Of a stretch of 33,782 bases of DNA, positions 17,007 to 24,781 are shown piece by piece. This stretch comes from Flammeovirgaceae bacterium UBA2338 (lineage in GTDB: Bacteria > Bacteroidota > Bacteroidia > Cytophagales > Cyclobacteriaceae), in NCBI GenBank assembly GCA_002344795.1, contig DDUM01000046.1:7026-40807 (forward strand). Reading direction: 5' to 3'. A model generated the notes under the pieces. That model was not told where the DNA came from. It made no database searches and saw only the letters and a list, made by a program, of their open reading frames with translations. The translations under genes and the position numbers were made by a program. How positions within the stretch are numbered: the stretch's first letter is position 1; every line of letters starts with the position of its first letter.

Positions 17007-17280
17007 AAAATATTTTTTTTGCTGATTTTTTGAAATCTTTTGATATTAATTGAGTGGGTGGATTGGTTTACGATATTGTCCTATTCAAGTTCAGTTTGCT
17101 GGCCCGACTCTTTCCATTTGGAAATATGTTTTTTCTAATGACCTTGAGTGCCAAAGCTATTGTCTAGAAGCTCAAAGTTTTAGTAAAGAAAAATTTTCAA
17201 AGTCTCTTAAAAATTCGGAGGTTGGATTTAAGACTGAAGAATCTACAGTCTAGCTGCTCCTATAACTATCGAAACAGACT
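17007..17280. other. Intergenic stretch after the caspase gene
   Basis: No convincing gene. A 67-codon frame at 17050-17253 (+) starts with TTG, has no recognisable motif, and sits in AT-rich DNA. The stretch begins with T-rich runs (17012-17030) and ends at the terminator at 17281-17322. Confidence 0.5.
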
Positions 17281-17322
17281 CAAAAAACAAAGGCAGCTTC
17301 AACAAGCTGCCTTTGTTTTTTG
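17281..17322. terminator. Perfect bidirectional terminator
   Basis: A perfect 19-bp stem (left arm 17281-17299, right arm 17304-17322, core AAAGGCAGCTT/AAGCTGCCTTT) with a CAAC loop. A-rich left and T-rich right flanks give a U tract in both directions. It ends the caspase operon (+) and the MORN gene (minus), whose stop is 9 nt away. Confidence 0.9.
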
Positions 17323-17330
17323 ATGGTTTT

Positions 17331-17810
17331 TCAGCTCAATTGACCACCCCAATAAACTGCATAGGAAATTAATAAAATGAGCATGGGTAGATCGTAAGTC
17401 AACTGCTTGGCTGAAACAGATGATGAAGTAGGGTTGGTTTCTTCAATTAGTTCATCATTATTAAAAACCAGCACTTTGGTGAGCCTACCCTGCTCCGTAT
17501 ATACTTTAAATTCTCCGTGTCTTAAATCATTTGAAAACCTTCCATGACTCATTGGTTTTCCATTGCGGAAGAATGAGCAATACTTTCCATTCTTCTTTCC
17601 GTAATTATATTCTTCCTCAATCAAGAGTTCTCCTGAGTCGTAATAAAATTTCCACAAGCCATCGCGGACTCCATCTACATACTGCCCCTCACTTATGAGG
17701 ATAGCATGTCTGTTGAACTCCTTCCATTTTCCATCTTTAGGTTTGGAAGGTTCAGATTTATTTGTTTTTATAAGTTTAAAAAATCGACTCAGTATTTTTA
17801 GCATAAGCAT
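17331..17810 (-). CDS. MORN-repeat protein (YwqK-like)
   Basis: A small protein of unknown role. From about residue 25 to 112 it has the repeating pattern G-x-Y/F-x-x-G-x-x-x-G-x-W/Y/F of MORN/YwqK repeats: GQYVDGVRDGLWKFYY, YNYGKKNGKYCSFF, GRFSNDLRHGEFKVYT. The N-terminus is basic and amphipathic (MLMLKILSRFFKLIK). Near the C-terminus a hydrophobic stretch (LPMLILLISYAVYW, about 141-154) could anchor it in a membrane. ATG 17804 is an alternative start. It lies 8 nt after the Cys-rich gene on the same strand, so the two are very likely co-transcribed. Confidence 0.75.
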   Translation of the reverse strand: MLMLKILSRFFKLIKTNKSEPSKPKDGKWKEFNRHAILISEGQYVDGVRDGLWKFYYDSGELLIEEEYNYGKKNGKYCSFFRNGKPMSHGRFSNDLRHGEFKVYTEQGRLTKVLVFNNDELIEETNPTSSSVSAKQLTYDLPMLILLISYAVYWGGQLS

Positions 17811-17818
17811 TTAATATT

Positions 17819-18130
17819 TCAACTGTACTCCCTGCAGTGCCACACGCCACCTTTGGCTTTAGGTAATTGACAATGTGGTTCATTCAAACAATTTGAGCAA
17901 AGGCCTTTATGTAAGTTGACCTTCGTCTCTTCGTACCCCCTTCTTTTTCGGTCGACATTCCTGGCGTTCACTTTTTCTATTTCAAACAACTCGCACTGCA
18001 ATATTATTTTACTCGAACGAATTCGATAAACACAACTATACTTGTGGGTACACGTTTCACAGAGACCTGGCAATTCCTCTTTAAGGAGGGTATTGATTTG
18101 ATCCTCAGAAGGAAGCGCTGTTACAATCAT
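17819..18130 (-). CDS. Small eight-cysteine protein, two duplicated metal-binding-like modules
   Basis: Not matched to a named family. The 103 residues hold two similar four-cysteine units: GLC24-x2-C27-x5-C33-x12-C46 (GLCETCTHKYSC ... CELFE) and GLC78-x2-C81-x5-C87-x11-C99 (GLCSNCLNEPHC ... WHCREYS). The match in spacing and in the flanking GLC and C-x-x-(F/Y) residues shows internal duplication; zinc or iron-sulfur binding is inferred. No signal peptide. It follows the regulator gene by 121 nt and precedes the MORN gene by 8 nt, so it may be a target or partner of the kinase/regulator pair. Confidence 0.75.
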   Translation of the reverse strand: MIVTALPSEDQINTLLKEELPGLCETCTHKYSCVYRIRSSKIILQCELFEIEKVNARNVDRKRRGYEETKVNLHKGLCSNCLNEPHCQLPKAKGGVWHCREYS

Positions 18131-18152
18131 AGATTTTTTACAAATGCATATC

Positions 18153-18183
18153 CAAATTGTATACCAAGCAATTTATGTATCAA
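18153..18183 (-). promoter_or_regulatory. Candidate promoter for the Cys-rich/MORN pair
   Basis: On the minus strand a TTG (complement of 18181-18183) is followed after 19 nt by TACAATTTG (complement of 18153-18161), one base longer than TAnnTTTG. Overlapping bases (complement of 18151-18167, TTGGTATACAATTTGGA) also resemble a sigma54 -24/-12 element, but with GG instead of the key GC at -12. Either reading is tentative. Confidence 0.3.
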
Positions 18184-18216
18184 TGGAATCAAATTAAGGC
18201 GTGTCCAATTTAGATT

Positions 18217-18239
18217 CAGTGAGTAATAATTAATCACTG
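18217..18239. promoter_or_regulatory. Operator-like 23-bp dyad upstream of the Cys-rich gene
   Basis: CAGTGAGTAAT and the inverse of ATTAATCACTG face each other around a central A (18228); the half-sites match in 10 of 11 positions. It lies 13 nt before the 3' end of the regulator gene and about 87 nt upstream of the Cys-rich gene start. No T tract follows in either direction, so a protein-binding site is more likely than a terminator. Confidence 0.4.
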
Positions 18240-18251
18240 GAACATTATTCC

Positions 18252-19598
18252 TCAGTTTGAGTTTCCTCTTATCCGTTTTATTTTTTCGCGCAAAGTTTTT
18301 CTATCAATGCCAAGGGTACGTGCTGTACGCGAGATGTTGTTGCGATGGGTGCCGAGTACTTTCATGATATACTCCTGCTCAATTTCAACCAGTGGTCTGT
18401 CTGTTCCTCTATCCTGATAGGCTGAATACCTGAATGCTTCAGGTAAATCCGGAATATCAATGAACTCATCTTCTACAAGAATAGTGAGACGGTGAATAAG
18501 GTTCTGTAGCTCTCGCACATTACCAGGCCATTCATAAGCCTTCAATGCCTTCATCGCCTTGTCTGTGAAACGAATTTCTTTCCTTCCCAACTCTTTGGCG
18601 TATTTGGAGAGGAAGTAATTTGTTAGCAACTCTACATCATCACCTCTTTCACGAAGGGGAGGCAACTGGATGTTAATAATAAAAAGTCTGTAATATAAAT
18701 CTTCTCGGAAGAGCCCTTTTTTTACAAGCTCCATAAGGTCCACATTGGTTGCGGCCACTACGCGCACATTTACCTTCTCTGGTTTTTTAGACCCCACCAT
18801 ATAGAATTCCTTATCCTGAAGCACCCGTAATAGCTTTGCTTGCATGGCCAGACTTGTGTTACCAATTTCATCCAGGAAAATAGTGCCGCCATCTGCGGTT
18901 TGGAAGAAGCCAGCCCTGGTTTCGGAGGCACCAGTAAAGGATCCTTTTACATGACCAAATAGTTCGCTTTCCAATAGAGAATCAGGGATGCCACCGCAGT
19001 TTACAGGTACAAATGGGGTTTGAATTCCGCTACTGTAGTGAAGGGCACGTGCTACCAGTTCTTTTCCAGTTCCACTTTCACCCGTGATCAGAACAGTTGC
19101 ATTGGTGTTTTTGACTTTTGAGATAGTTTGAAATACATTCAGCATAGGATCAGATGCTCCAATGATTCCAAATGTGTTGGCATCGGTTGTTGTATTTCTA
19201 TTCTTTCTTCCGACTACTGTTTTAGAAAGTACCCTTTCAACGGAGGCGAAGAGCTCATCCTCAGTAAAAGGCTTAACCAGATATTCTTCAGCACCTACTT
19301 TGATGGAGTGTACAGCACCCTCAATAGAAGGGAAGCCGGTAATAACCAAAATACCGACATGCTTATAATTTTCAGATACATGCCTCACTAATTGCATTCC
19401 ATTCTGTTCCGGCATTTTCAGATCTGTGATTACCAAATCAATATTTACAGAGCTAAGTATGGCTATAGCAGATTGAACTTGATGAGCAATATAAATTCTA
19501 AATGAAGCCGCCTCAAGGTTTCGTTTGATCAATTCAATGGTTTCAATTGAATCATCCACCACCAGTACATTTGTATTACTGTTATTCAGTTTGTTCAT
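18252..19598 (-). CDS. Sigma54-dependent response regulator, NtrC family
   Basis: The domains are: receiver (about 8-125) with acidic pair Asp15/Asp16, phospho-acceptor Asp59 (VITDLKMP), Thr87 and Lys109; AAA+ domain (about 143-375) with Walker A GESGTGKE (173-180), Walker B FLDEIG (about 241-246) and the sigma54-contact loop GSFTGA (219-224, where GAFTGA is usual); and a C-terminal Fis-type helix-turn-helix (about 405-445, NISRTARTLGIDRKTLREK). It should activate sigma54 promoters when phosphorylated. Its start lies 5 nt after the stop of the histidine kinase gene on the same strand, which identifies the cognate kinase. At 448 residues it is full length. Confidence 0.95.
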   Translation of the reverse strand: MNKLNNSNTNVLVVDDSIETIELIKRNLEAASFRIYIAHQVQSAIAILSSVNIDLVITDLKMPEQNGMQLVRHVSENYKHVGILVITGFPSIEGAVHSIKVGAEEYLVKPFTEDELFASVERVLSKTVVGRKNRNTTTDANTFGIIGASDPMLNVFQTISKVKNTNATVLITGESGTGKELVARALHYSSGIQTPFVPVNCGGIPDSLLESELFGHVKGSFTGASETRAGFFQTADGGTIFLDEIGNTSLAMQAKLLRVLQDKEFYMVGSKKPEKVNVRVVAATNVDLMELVKKGLFREDLYYRLFIINIQLPPLRERGDDVELLTNYFLSKYAKELGRKEIRFTDKAMKALKAYEWPGNVRELQNLIHRLTILVEDEFIDIPDLPEAFRYSAYQDRGTDRPLVEIEQEYIMKVLGTHRNNISRTARTLGIDRKTLREKIKRIRGNSN

Positions 19599-19603
19599 GT
19601 TTA

Positions 19604-20719
19604 TTATGGCTTATTGTTGTGTTTTATCGGTAATTGTATTTCAAACTTGCTTCCCTTTCCTGATTGGCTTTGCACATTCACTTTCCCCTGATGTGAGCTC
19701 ACAATGCCCTGAACTACAGATAGCCCAAGCCCGGTTCCCTGACCTACTGGTTTGGTTGTGTAGAATGGTTCAAATATTTTCTTTTTAACGGCAGAAGTCA
19801 TTCCATGTCCTGTATCCTTAACAATGAGGGATACGTATTCGGGTTTTGCCACGGTACTGATTATCAGGTCTCCACCGTTTGGCATTGCATGAATGGCGTT
19901 GGTTACGAGGTTTACCAGCACTTGACTTAATTGAACAGCATCGGCCTGTATAGAGGGGAGCGGTTCTTGTAGTTTTTGAATAATTGAAATTTTGTTTCCC
20001 TGGTAACGGGCATCAATAAAGTACAAAATGTTGGAAATTACCTCGTTTACGTTTACACTAGTAATTTGCTGAGGCATTTGCCTAGAAAAGAACATCAGTT
20101 TCTTAATGATCTCTCGTGTATAAAGGGAGGCCTTTATTATTCTTTCCAGATCCTCATCTTGTTGTGGCTTTAGCATACCCCCCTTTTTTATCAATTGCGA
20201 AAACCCAAGAATCCTTCCCAATGGTTCATTCAGCTCATGGGCGATTCCCGCAGTTAATTCTCCGATTAAAGCCAAACGTTCTACGTGTTGTAATTGCAGT
20301 TGGAGTGACTTTCGTTCCTCTTCTATTGTAGTTCGTTTGATTACCAAACTTAGTTCTCTGGCAACAGCACTAAGTAAACTTTTTTCTTCCTTCAAAAAGG
20401 GCTGTTTTATTTTAATGGTTCTATGGGTTCTATAACCGACTTCCACTAATCCTCTTTGTTTACCGTCAACATTTATAACCACCGAAATTTTGTGTTTAGA
20501 TGATTCAAATTTTGGCGTACTGAATTGGAATTTTCCGATAGTAATTTTTGCTTCAGCTAATTCTGGATGCTGTAGCGCAGTTGGTAATATTTTTATTGTC
20601 TTGGTGGCAACACTTCGTAAATCGTTATCCGATTGGAGTGCAATGCGAGACAGGTCATAAAGGCACTTTAATTCCTTTATACGCTCTTTTAGTTTAAATT
20701 CTGTACTGCTGGTGGCCAT
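19604..20719 (-). CDS. Sensor histidine kinase, cytoplasmic, GAF-like sensor domain
   Basis: No signal peptide or membrane segment, so a soluble sensor. Residues about 12-130 look like a degenerate GAF domain (LYDLSRIALQS ... LLSAVARELSLVIKR). A coiled linker leads to the HisKA H-box with His161 in GIAHELNEPLGRI. The ATPase domain carries the N box (NLVTNAIHAMP), G1 (DTGHGM), F (FEPFYTTK) and G2 (GTGLGLS). The subfamily resembles NtrB-type kinases paired with NtrC regulators. It is the first gene of the minus-strand set, overlapping nothing and 5 nt before the regulator. Its promoter lies in the 205-nt divergent region shared with the Rnk-like gene. Confidence 0.93.
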   Translation of the reverse strand: MATSSTEFKLKERIKELKCLYDLSRIALQSDNDLRSVATKTIKILPTALQHPELAEAKITIGKFQFSTPKFESSKHKISVVINVDGKQRGLVEVGYRTHRTIKIKQPFLKEEKSLLSAVARELSLVIKRTTIEEERKSLQLQLQHVERLALIGELTAGIAHELNEPLGRILGFSQLIKKGGMLKPQQDEDLERIIKASLYTREIIKKLMFFSRQMPQQITSVNVNEVISNILYFIDARYQGNKISIIQKLQEPLPSIQADAVQLSQVLVNLVTNAIHAMPNGGDLIISTVAKPEYVSLIVKDTGHGMTSAVKKKIFEPFYTTKPVGQGTGLGLSVVQGIVSSHQGKVNVQSQSGKGSKFEIQLPIKHNNKP

Positions 20720-20760
20720 AAGATTTTACAAGTTAGATGGAGTTGTTTAGATAGATCAGG

Positions 20761-20870
20761 ATTCCCCAGTAAAAAGCGATTTTGATGGGTAATAATTCCC
20801 CAGTGATGCACTATTACGCATTTATTTTCATGCAGATTGCCAAAAATTGCCACAATTGGGCATGGAAATG
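20761..20870. promoter_or_regulatory. Repeat-rich divergent control region (kinase / Rnk-like gene)
   Basis: Two copies of ATTCCCCAGT (20761-20770 and 20795-20804, 34 nt apart) and two copies of ATTGCCA (20836-20842 and 20846-20852, exactly 10 nt apart) lie between the divergent genes. The second set runs into TGCC-ACAATTG-GGCA (20849-20863), an inverted repeat. The helical-turn spacing and placement suggest regulator binding sites. No clear sigma54 or TAnnTTTG promoter was found for either gene. Confidence 0.4.
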
Positions 20871-20924
20871 GTCTTTAATTTCTGGCATAGATTTTAGTCT
20901 GAAGAATAACATTACAATAGAATT

Positions 20925-21338
20925 ATGATAGAACAGAAACGAATTGTTACGATAGAGGACTATAATCGATTGATGGATATTCTCGGGCCGGCAGAAACAA
21001 AACGGGAGGTTCCGCCTCACGTTGAACAGATTTTGAAATTGTTGCGGGGAGCAGAGTTGGTAGACCAGCAGGAGATTGGTAGAAATGTAGTAACAATGAA
21101 TAGCAAAACATTGTTAAAAAGTCTTACAAATGGCAGACAAGCAGAACTTACTTTGACTTATCCAACCGAAGCCAATCCAATAAATTCCAGAATTTCTGTG
21201 CTTTCAAACATTGGTGTTGCCCTTTTGGGGATTAAAGTAGGAGAGACCGTAACATGGCAAACACCAGTAGGACGGGGAGAGTTTTGCGTGGAAGAAGTAT
21301 TGTATCAGCCCGAAGCGGCTAAAGAATTCCAGCTTTAG
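20925..21338 (+). CDS. Rnk-like / GreA-GreB C-terminal domain protein
   Basis: A short N-terminal helical part (about 1-50: IVTIEDYNRLMDIL, PHVEQILKLLRGAELVD) replaces the long acidic-tipped coiled coil of GreA. A C-terminal FKBP-like domain (about 50-133: GRNVVTMNSKTLLK, AELTLTYPTEANP, ISVLSNIGVALLGIKVGETVTWQTPVG) is that of GreA/GreB/Rnk. Members with this layout bind RNA polymerase near the secondary channel but lack transcript-cleavage function. At 137 residues it fits Rnk. It is divergent from the histidine kinase gene and followed by a strong terminator. Confidence 0.85.
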   Translation: MIEQKRIVTIEDYNRLMDILGPAETKREVPPHVEQILKLLRGAELVDQQEIGRNVVTMNSKTLLKSLTNGRQAELTLTYPTEANPINSRISVLSNIGVALLGIKVGETVTWQTPVGRGEFCVEEVLYQPEAAKEFQL

Positions 21339-21378
21339 ACTAGGTTACAAGGGGTTTAAGTATAAAGCAGGTTAGGTT

Positions 21379-21411
21379 GCCCCGGATAGCGAAAGCTTCC
21401 GGGGCTTTTTT
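21379..21411 (+). terminator. Rho-independent terminator after the Rnk-like gene
   Basis: GCCCCGGA (21379-21386) pairs with TCCGGGGC (21398-21405). An inner AGC-GAAA-GCT hairpin (21388-21397) gives a stable GNRA tetraloop with one bulged T. Six T residues follow (21406-21411). Confidence 0.92.
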
Positions 21412-21428
21412 ATAGGATATAAGTGAGA

Positions 21429-23072
21429 TTATTTTTTATACACTACTTTGCCCCCTACGATAGTGTACAGCACTTCTGTTTTCTTAATATCCTCAACCGG
21501 AACTGTCAGGAGATCCTGGGAAAGTATTACCATGTCACCCAACTTCCCTATCTCAAGTGTACCTTTTGTTTTCTCACTATGTGAGGCGTAAGAAGACCCA
21601 TAAGTATAATACTTAATAGCATCTTCCATAGGTAACCTTTGCTCCTCATAACGGGTTACGATATCGTAAATGATGTCTATTGGATTGAGTGAGCTTACGG
21701 GCCAATCGGTACTCCAAGCCAACATCGCGTTGTTTTCCAATAACGTTTTCCACATGTCCACCCGGTGCCCGCGTTCTTTGCCGAGCCTTCTTTCCCTGTA
21801 CTCCTGATTGCCTGTGATGTGTGGTTGCATTGAGGCTACTACTCCCAGTTCTCCAAACCTTTTGGTGTCTGGGAGAATATTAACCGTATTGTGCTCTATG
21901 CGATGCCTAAGGTTTTTATTCCCTGAATTTTTTTGAGCTTCTTCTATGGCATCCAACGCCCAGGTCACCGCCTTATCCCCAATACCATGAATGGCAACTT
22001 GAAAATTGTTGTCGTGGGCTTTTTGAACCAGTGCATTTAAATCCCCTTTCTCATAACGTCCAATGCCGCTGTTTCCGGGATTGTCCGCAAAGGGTTCGTA
22101 CATAAAAGCAGAGAGTGCGCCCAACGATCCATCCATAAAAATTTTTATAGGGCCTGTCTGAATCATATCATCACCATCAGATGTTTTTGCGCCAGCAGCG
22201 ATTAATGAGTCCAGTTGTATAGGTGCGTGTCCGAGGTAGGTTCTTATGGTAAGTTTATCTTTTGCTTTCATTTTTTGCAACGCAGATAACCCATCTTGAC
22301 CCGTGGTTAGCGGCATTATGGTAATACTCGTTAGCCCCAAAGCATTCGCATGTTGTTGTGCCATTTCGAAAATGGCTTCCATATCGATAGGATGGGGTAT
22401 GGCATCTGTAGCAATGTCTTGTGCAGTTTCTTTTAATATTCCGGTAGGCTCACCGGTCTTCTCATCAAAAACAATTTCACCTCCCTCGCGCTGTGGTGTG
22501 CCCTTTATTATACCCGACTGTCTTAATGCCAGGCTATTGAGCCAATAGGCATGGCCTCCCCCTCGGCTAAGGACTACAGGGTTTTCCGGAGACACCTCAT
22601 CCAAAATTTCTTTTGTGGGCCAACCTACACCTCCAAATAATTCGGCACTGGGAAAAGGTCCAACACCCCAAATGGGAGTGGCTGGGGGTATCTGCTTTTC
22701 TTTGATCCAGTTGCTCAGTTTGCTCTGAAGTTCTTCAATTGTTTCTGAGCCATTAAGATTTATTTCCGTTAGTCTTTGGCCTCCCCAGAAAGCATGGGTA
22801 TGCGAATCCACAAAACCAGGTAAAACAAGCTTTCCTTCAGCGTCAATTATTTCTGTTTGATCACCTTTTAACTTTTCTATTTCAGCGCTGGTGCCCAGTG
22901 CCACAATCTTGCCATCCCGAACTGCGATGGCCTCAGCCATTGGGTTGGCTTCATCCACTGTATAAATTTTTGCGTTAGTTACGATTAAATCTGCCTGAGG
23001 TGTTGTTGTGCATGAGCTTAAAACAGTGAATAGAATGAAGGCTATGAAATTTGTAATAAGATATTTTGACAT
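21429..23072 (-). CDS. YtcJ-like amidohydrolase lipoprotein
   Basis: A metal-dependent hydrolase of the amidohydrolase superfamily (amidohydrolase_3 branch, which includes N-substituted formamide deformylase). A lipoprotein signal with lipobox LSSC (Cys21) places it in the periplasm or on the outer membrane. Metal-site features: VLPGFVDSHTHAFWGG (HxH), IHGIGDKAV, RIEHN, and WSTDWPVSSLNP near the C-terminus. At 547 residues it is full length. It is the last gene of the minus-strand cluster, 105 nt after the aminotransferase, and shares fold and length with the Tat-exported paralogue at 26290-27933. The substrate is unknown; an amide, carbamoyl or N-formyl compound is inferred from the family. 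Confidence 0.88.
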   Translation of the reverse strand: MSKYLITNFIAFILFTVLSSCTTTPQADLIVTNAKIYTVDEANPMAEAIAVRDGKIVALGTSAEIEKLKGDQTEIIDAEGKLVLPGFVDSHTHAFWGGQRLTEINLNGSETIEELQSKLSNWIKEKQIPPATPIWGVGPFPSAELFGGVGWPTKEILDEVSPENPVVLSRGGGHAYWLNSLALRQSGIIKGTPQREGGEIVFDEKTGEPTGILKETAQDIATDAIPHPIDMEAIFEMAQQHANALGLTSITIMPLTTGQDGLSALQKMKAKDKLTIRTYLGHAPIQLDSLIAAGAKTSDGDDMIQTGPIKIFMDGSLGALSAFMYEPFADNPGNSGIGRYEKGDLNALVQKAHDNNFQVAIHGIGDKAVTWALDAIEEAQKNSGNKNLRHRIEHNTVNILPDTKRFGELGVVASMQPHITGNQEYRERRLGKERGHRVDMWKTLLENNAMLAWSTDWPVSSLNPIDIIYDIVTRYEEQRLPMEDAIKYYTYGSSYASHSEKTKGTLEIGKLGDMVILSQDLLTVPVEDIKKTEVLYTIVGGKVVYKK

Positions 23073-23177
23073 AGAAGAATGGGTAAATGTTTTCCGATTA
23101 GTGGCAAGACGATATGAAGTGAAAAGATACCCATGATCAGGTCAAGCCATAATCTAATTTACATCAATGGTATTCAT

Positions 23178-24527
23178 CTAGTCACAATAGCCATCTGCAA
23201 TGGAAATTGCTTGCGAAATGATATCCAACCCTTCATCCACCTGATCTTTGTTGATGATAAGAGGAGGGGCAATGAAGATATAATTCCAACGGACAAAAGT
23301 GAACATACCCAGCTCCCTTATTTTGGCCGCCATTTTATTGGTGACCTCCATTTTATCGGGCTTTGCGTTCCATGGCGTAACGGGTTCTTTTGTCTTACGA
23401 TTTTTCACTAGTTCAATACATCCCAGCAAACCTGTATTTCTAAAATCACCAATGCTTGGATGCTTGTCTTTCATTTTTTCGACCTGGCTTTCGATATACT
23501 TTCCCATTTTTAGTGTGTTTTCAAATAAGTTATCGGTTTCATAAATGTTAATAACCGCCAAAGCTGCTGCACACGAAAGAGGGTGTGCAGAATAGGTGAG
23601 ACCGAGGGGCAATGCTTTTTCATCAAAGTAATGCGCAATTTTATCGCTTACAATTACTCCTCCTAAGGGAAGGTATCCTGAAGTTAAACCTTTGGCCATG
23701 CAGATAATGTCTGGAACTACTCCGTGGTTATCTACACCAAACCATTTTCCAGTACGACCGAAACCACTCATTACTTCATCTGAGATGGTAAGGATGCCAT
23801 ACTTGTCTGCAATGGCTTTTACTCTTTTCCAATATCCTGGAGGATATTTGATACAACCGGATGATCCGGATTCTCCCTCTATGAGTATGGCAGCTACACT
23901 TTCAGGGTTTTCGTATTTAATCACCTGTTCCATATGGGCTGCTGCACGTTCACCACATTCTTCAGGAGTGGAGCTGTACCAGGGACAACGATAGAAGTAT
24001 GGATTTTCTACATGAATGAAATTAGGAGCCTGGTGAGCATCAACAGGATGTTTACGCGGGTCACCTCCTGCAGAAAAAGCACCATGTGTAGATCCGTGGT
24101 ATGACCTGTAAAGTGAAATGATTTTTGATCGTCCCGTATAAACTCGAGCAATCTTGATCCCGTTTTCAATGGCCTCTGCACCACCCAATGTGAAGAACGT
24201 TTTGTTGAGTCCTTCTGGGGAAATTTCAGCTATCTTTTTCCCCAACTTGCCCCTTATTTCAGTGGCAGCAGCAGGAACAATATAACTCACCTCATTCATC
24301 TGTTCGATGATGGCATTATTGACCCGTTTATCACCATGGCCAATGTTGACGTTCATTAACTGAGATGAAAAATCTATTATCCTGTTTCCGTTGGCTTCAT
24401 GCAGATAAATACCCTCTGTTTTAACAATGTTAAGAGGGTTAAGTCCAGCTTGCTTACACCAGGTAAATAAGGTATGCTTTAGGTTGTCCTGAAATGCAGT
24501 TGATGATGTTGAGGTAGAAGTTGCCAT
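23178..24527 (-). CDS. Class III omega-aminotransferase (beta-alanine/taurine:pyruvate type)
   Basis: A cytoplasmic PLP enzyme that transfers a terminal amino group from an omega-amino acid or amine to pyruvate or 2-oxoglutarate. Features: SYHGSTHGAFSAGG, the cofactor-binding DEV (Asp250-Glu251-Val), the PLP lysine Lys279 in CMAKGLTSGYLPLGG, and TYSAHPLSCAAALA. Of the class III branches it looks closest to those using beta-alanine, taurine or similar substrates. The neighbouring semialdehyde dehydrogenase makes beta-alanine (giving malonate semialdehyde) or 3-aminoisobutyrate (giving methylmalonate semialdehyde) the best guess. 449 residues. The N-terminal run of Ser and Thr (2-10) is poorly conserved. 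Confidence 0.87.
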   Translation of the reverse strand: MATSTSTSSTAFQDNLKHTLFTWCKQAGLNPLNIVKTEGIYLHEANGNRIIDFSSQLMNVNIGHGDKRVNNAIIEQMNEVSYIVPAAATEIRGKLGKKIAEISPEGLNKTFFTLGGAEAIENGIKIARVYTGRSKIISLYRSYHGSTHGAFSAGGDPRKHPVDAHQAPNFIHVENPYFYRCPWYSSTPEECGERAAAHMEQVIKYENPESVAAILIEGESGSSGCIKYPPGYWKRVKAIADKYGILTISDEVMSGFGRTGKWFGVDNHGVVPDIICMAKGLTSGYLPLGGVIVSDKIAHYFDEKALPLGLTYSAHPLSCAAALAVINIYETDNLFENTLKMGKYIESQVEKMKDKHPSIGDFRNTGLLGCIELVKNRKTKEPVTPWNAKPDKMEVTNKMAAKIRELGMFTFVRWNYIFIAPPLIINKDQVDEGLDIISQAISIADGYCD

Positions 24528-24781
24528 AATTTAAATTACAAATAATTAATCCGTATCTGTGTAATGTGTATAATTTTATCCAGCGCACCCTGGTGAATTT
24601 GTGTCATTGTGTCCCTCACTTCACATTTATTTCTGGTCAAGAAGTCACGAAGCCTCCAAAATCTCAATTGAAATTTTAGTTCAACTTTGCGCTCCTTTGT
24701 TCAATAAAAAAACTATCCCTCAAAGCTCCACAAAGAATCACTAATGAGACCAAGGAAATATTTGAGTTATACATATGCTAG
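24528..24781. other. 254-nt gap between mmsA and the aminotransferase gene
   Basis: No gene. It presumably holds a promoter for the aminotransferase (minus strand), but no clean TTTG-N19-TAnnTTTG pair was found. No strong terminator hairpin for mmsA was seen either. Confidence 0.4.

Noticed and set aside
17050..17253. 67-codon + frame after the caspase gene
   Set aside because: TTG start, no ribosome-binding context, no motif or domain pattern, AT-rich DNA just before a strong terminator. Too weak to call a gene.
20881..20898. Sigma54-like TGGCATAGATTTTAGT upstream of the Rnk-like gene
   Set aside because: The -24 half fits, but the essential GC at -12 is AG. Not a credible sigma54 promoter.
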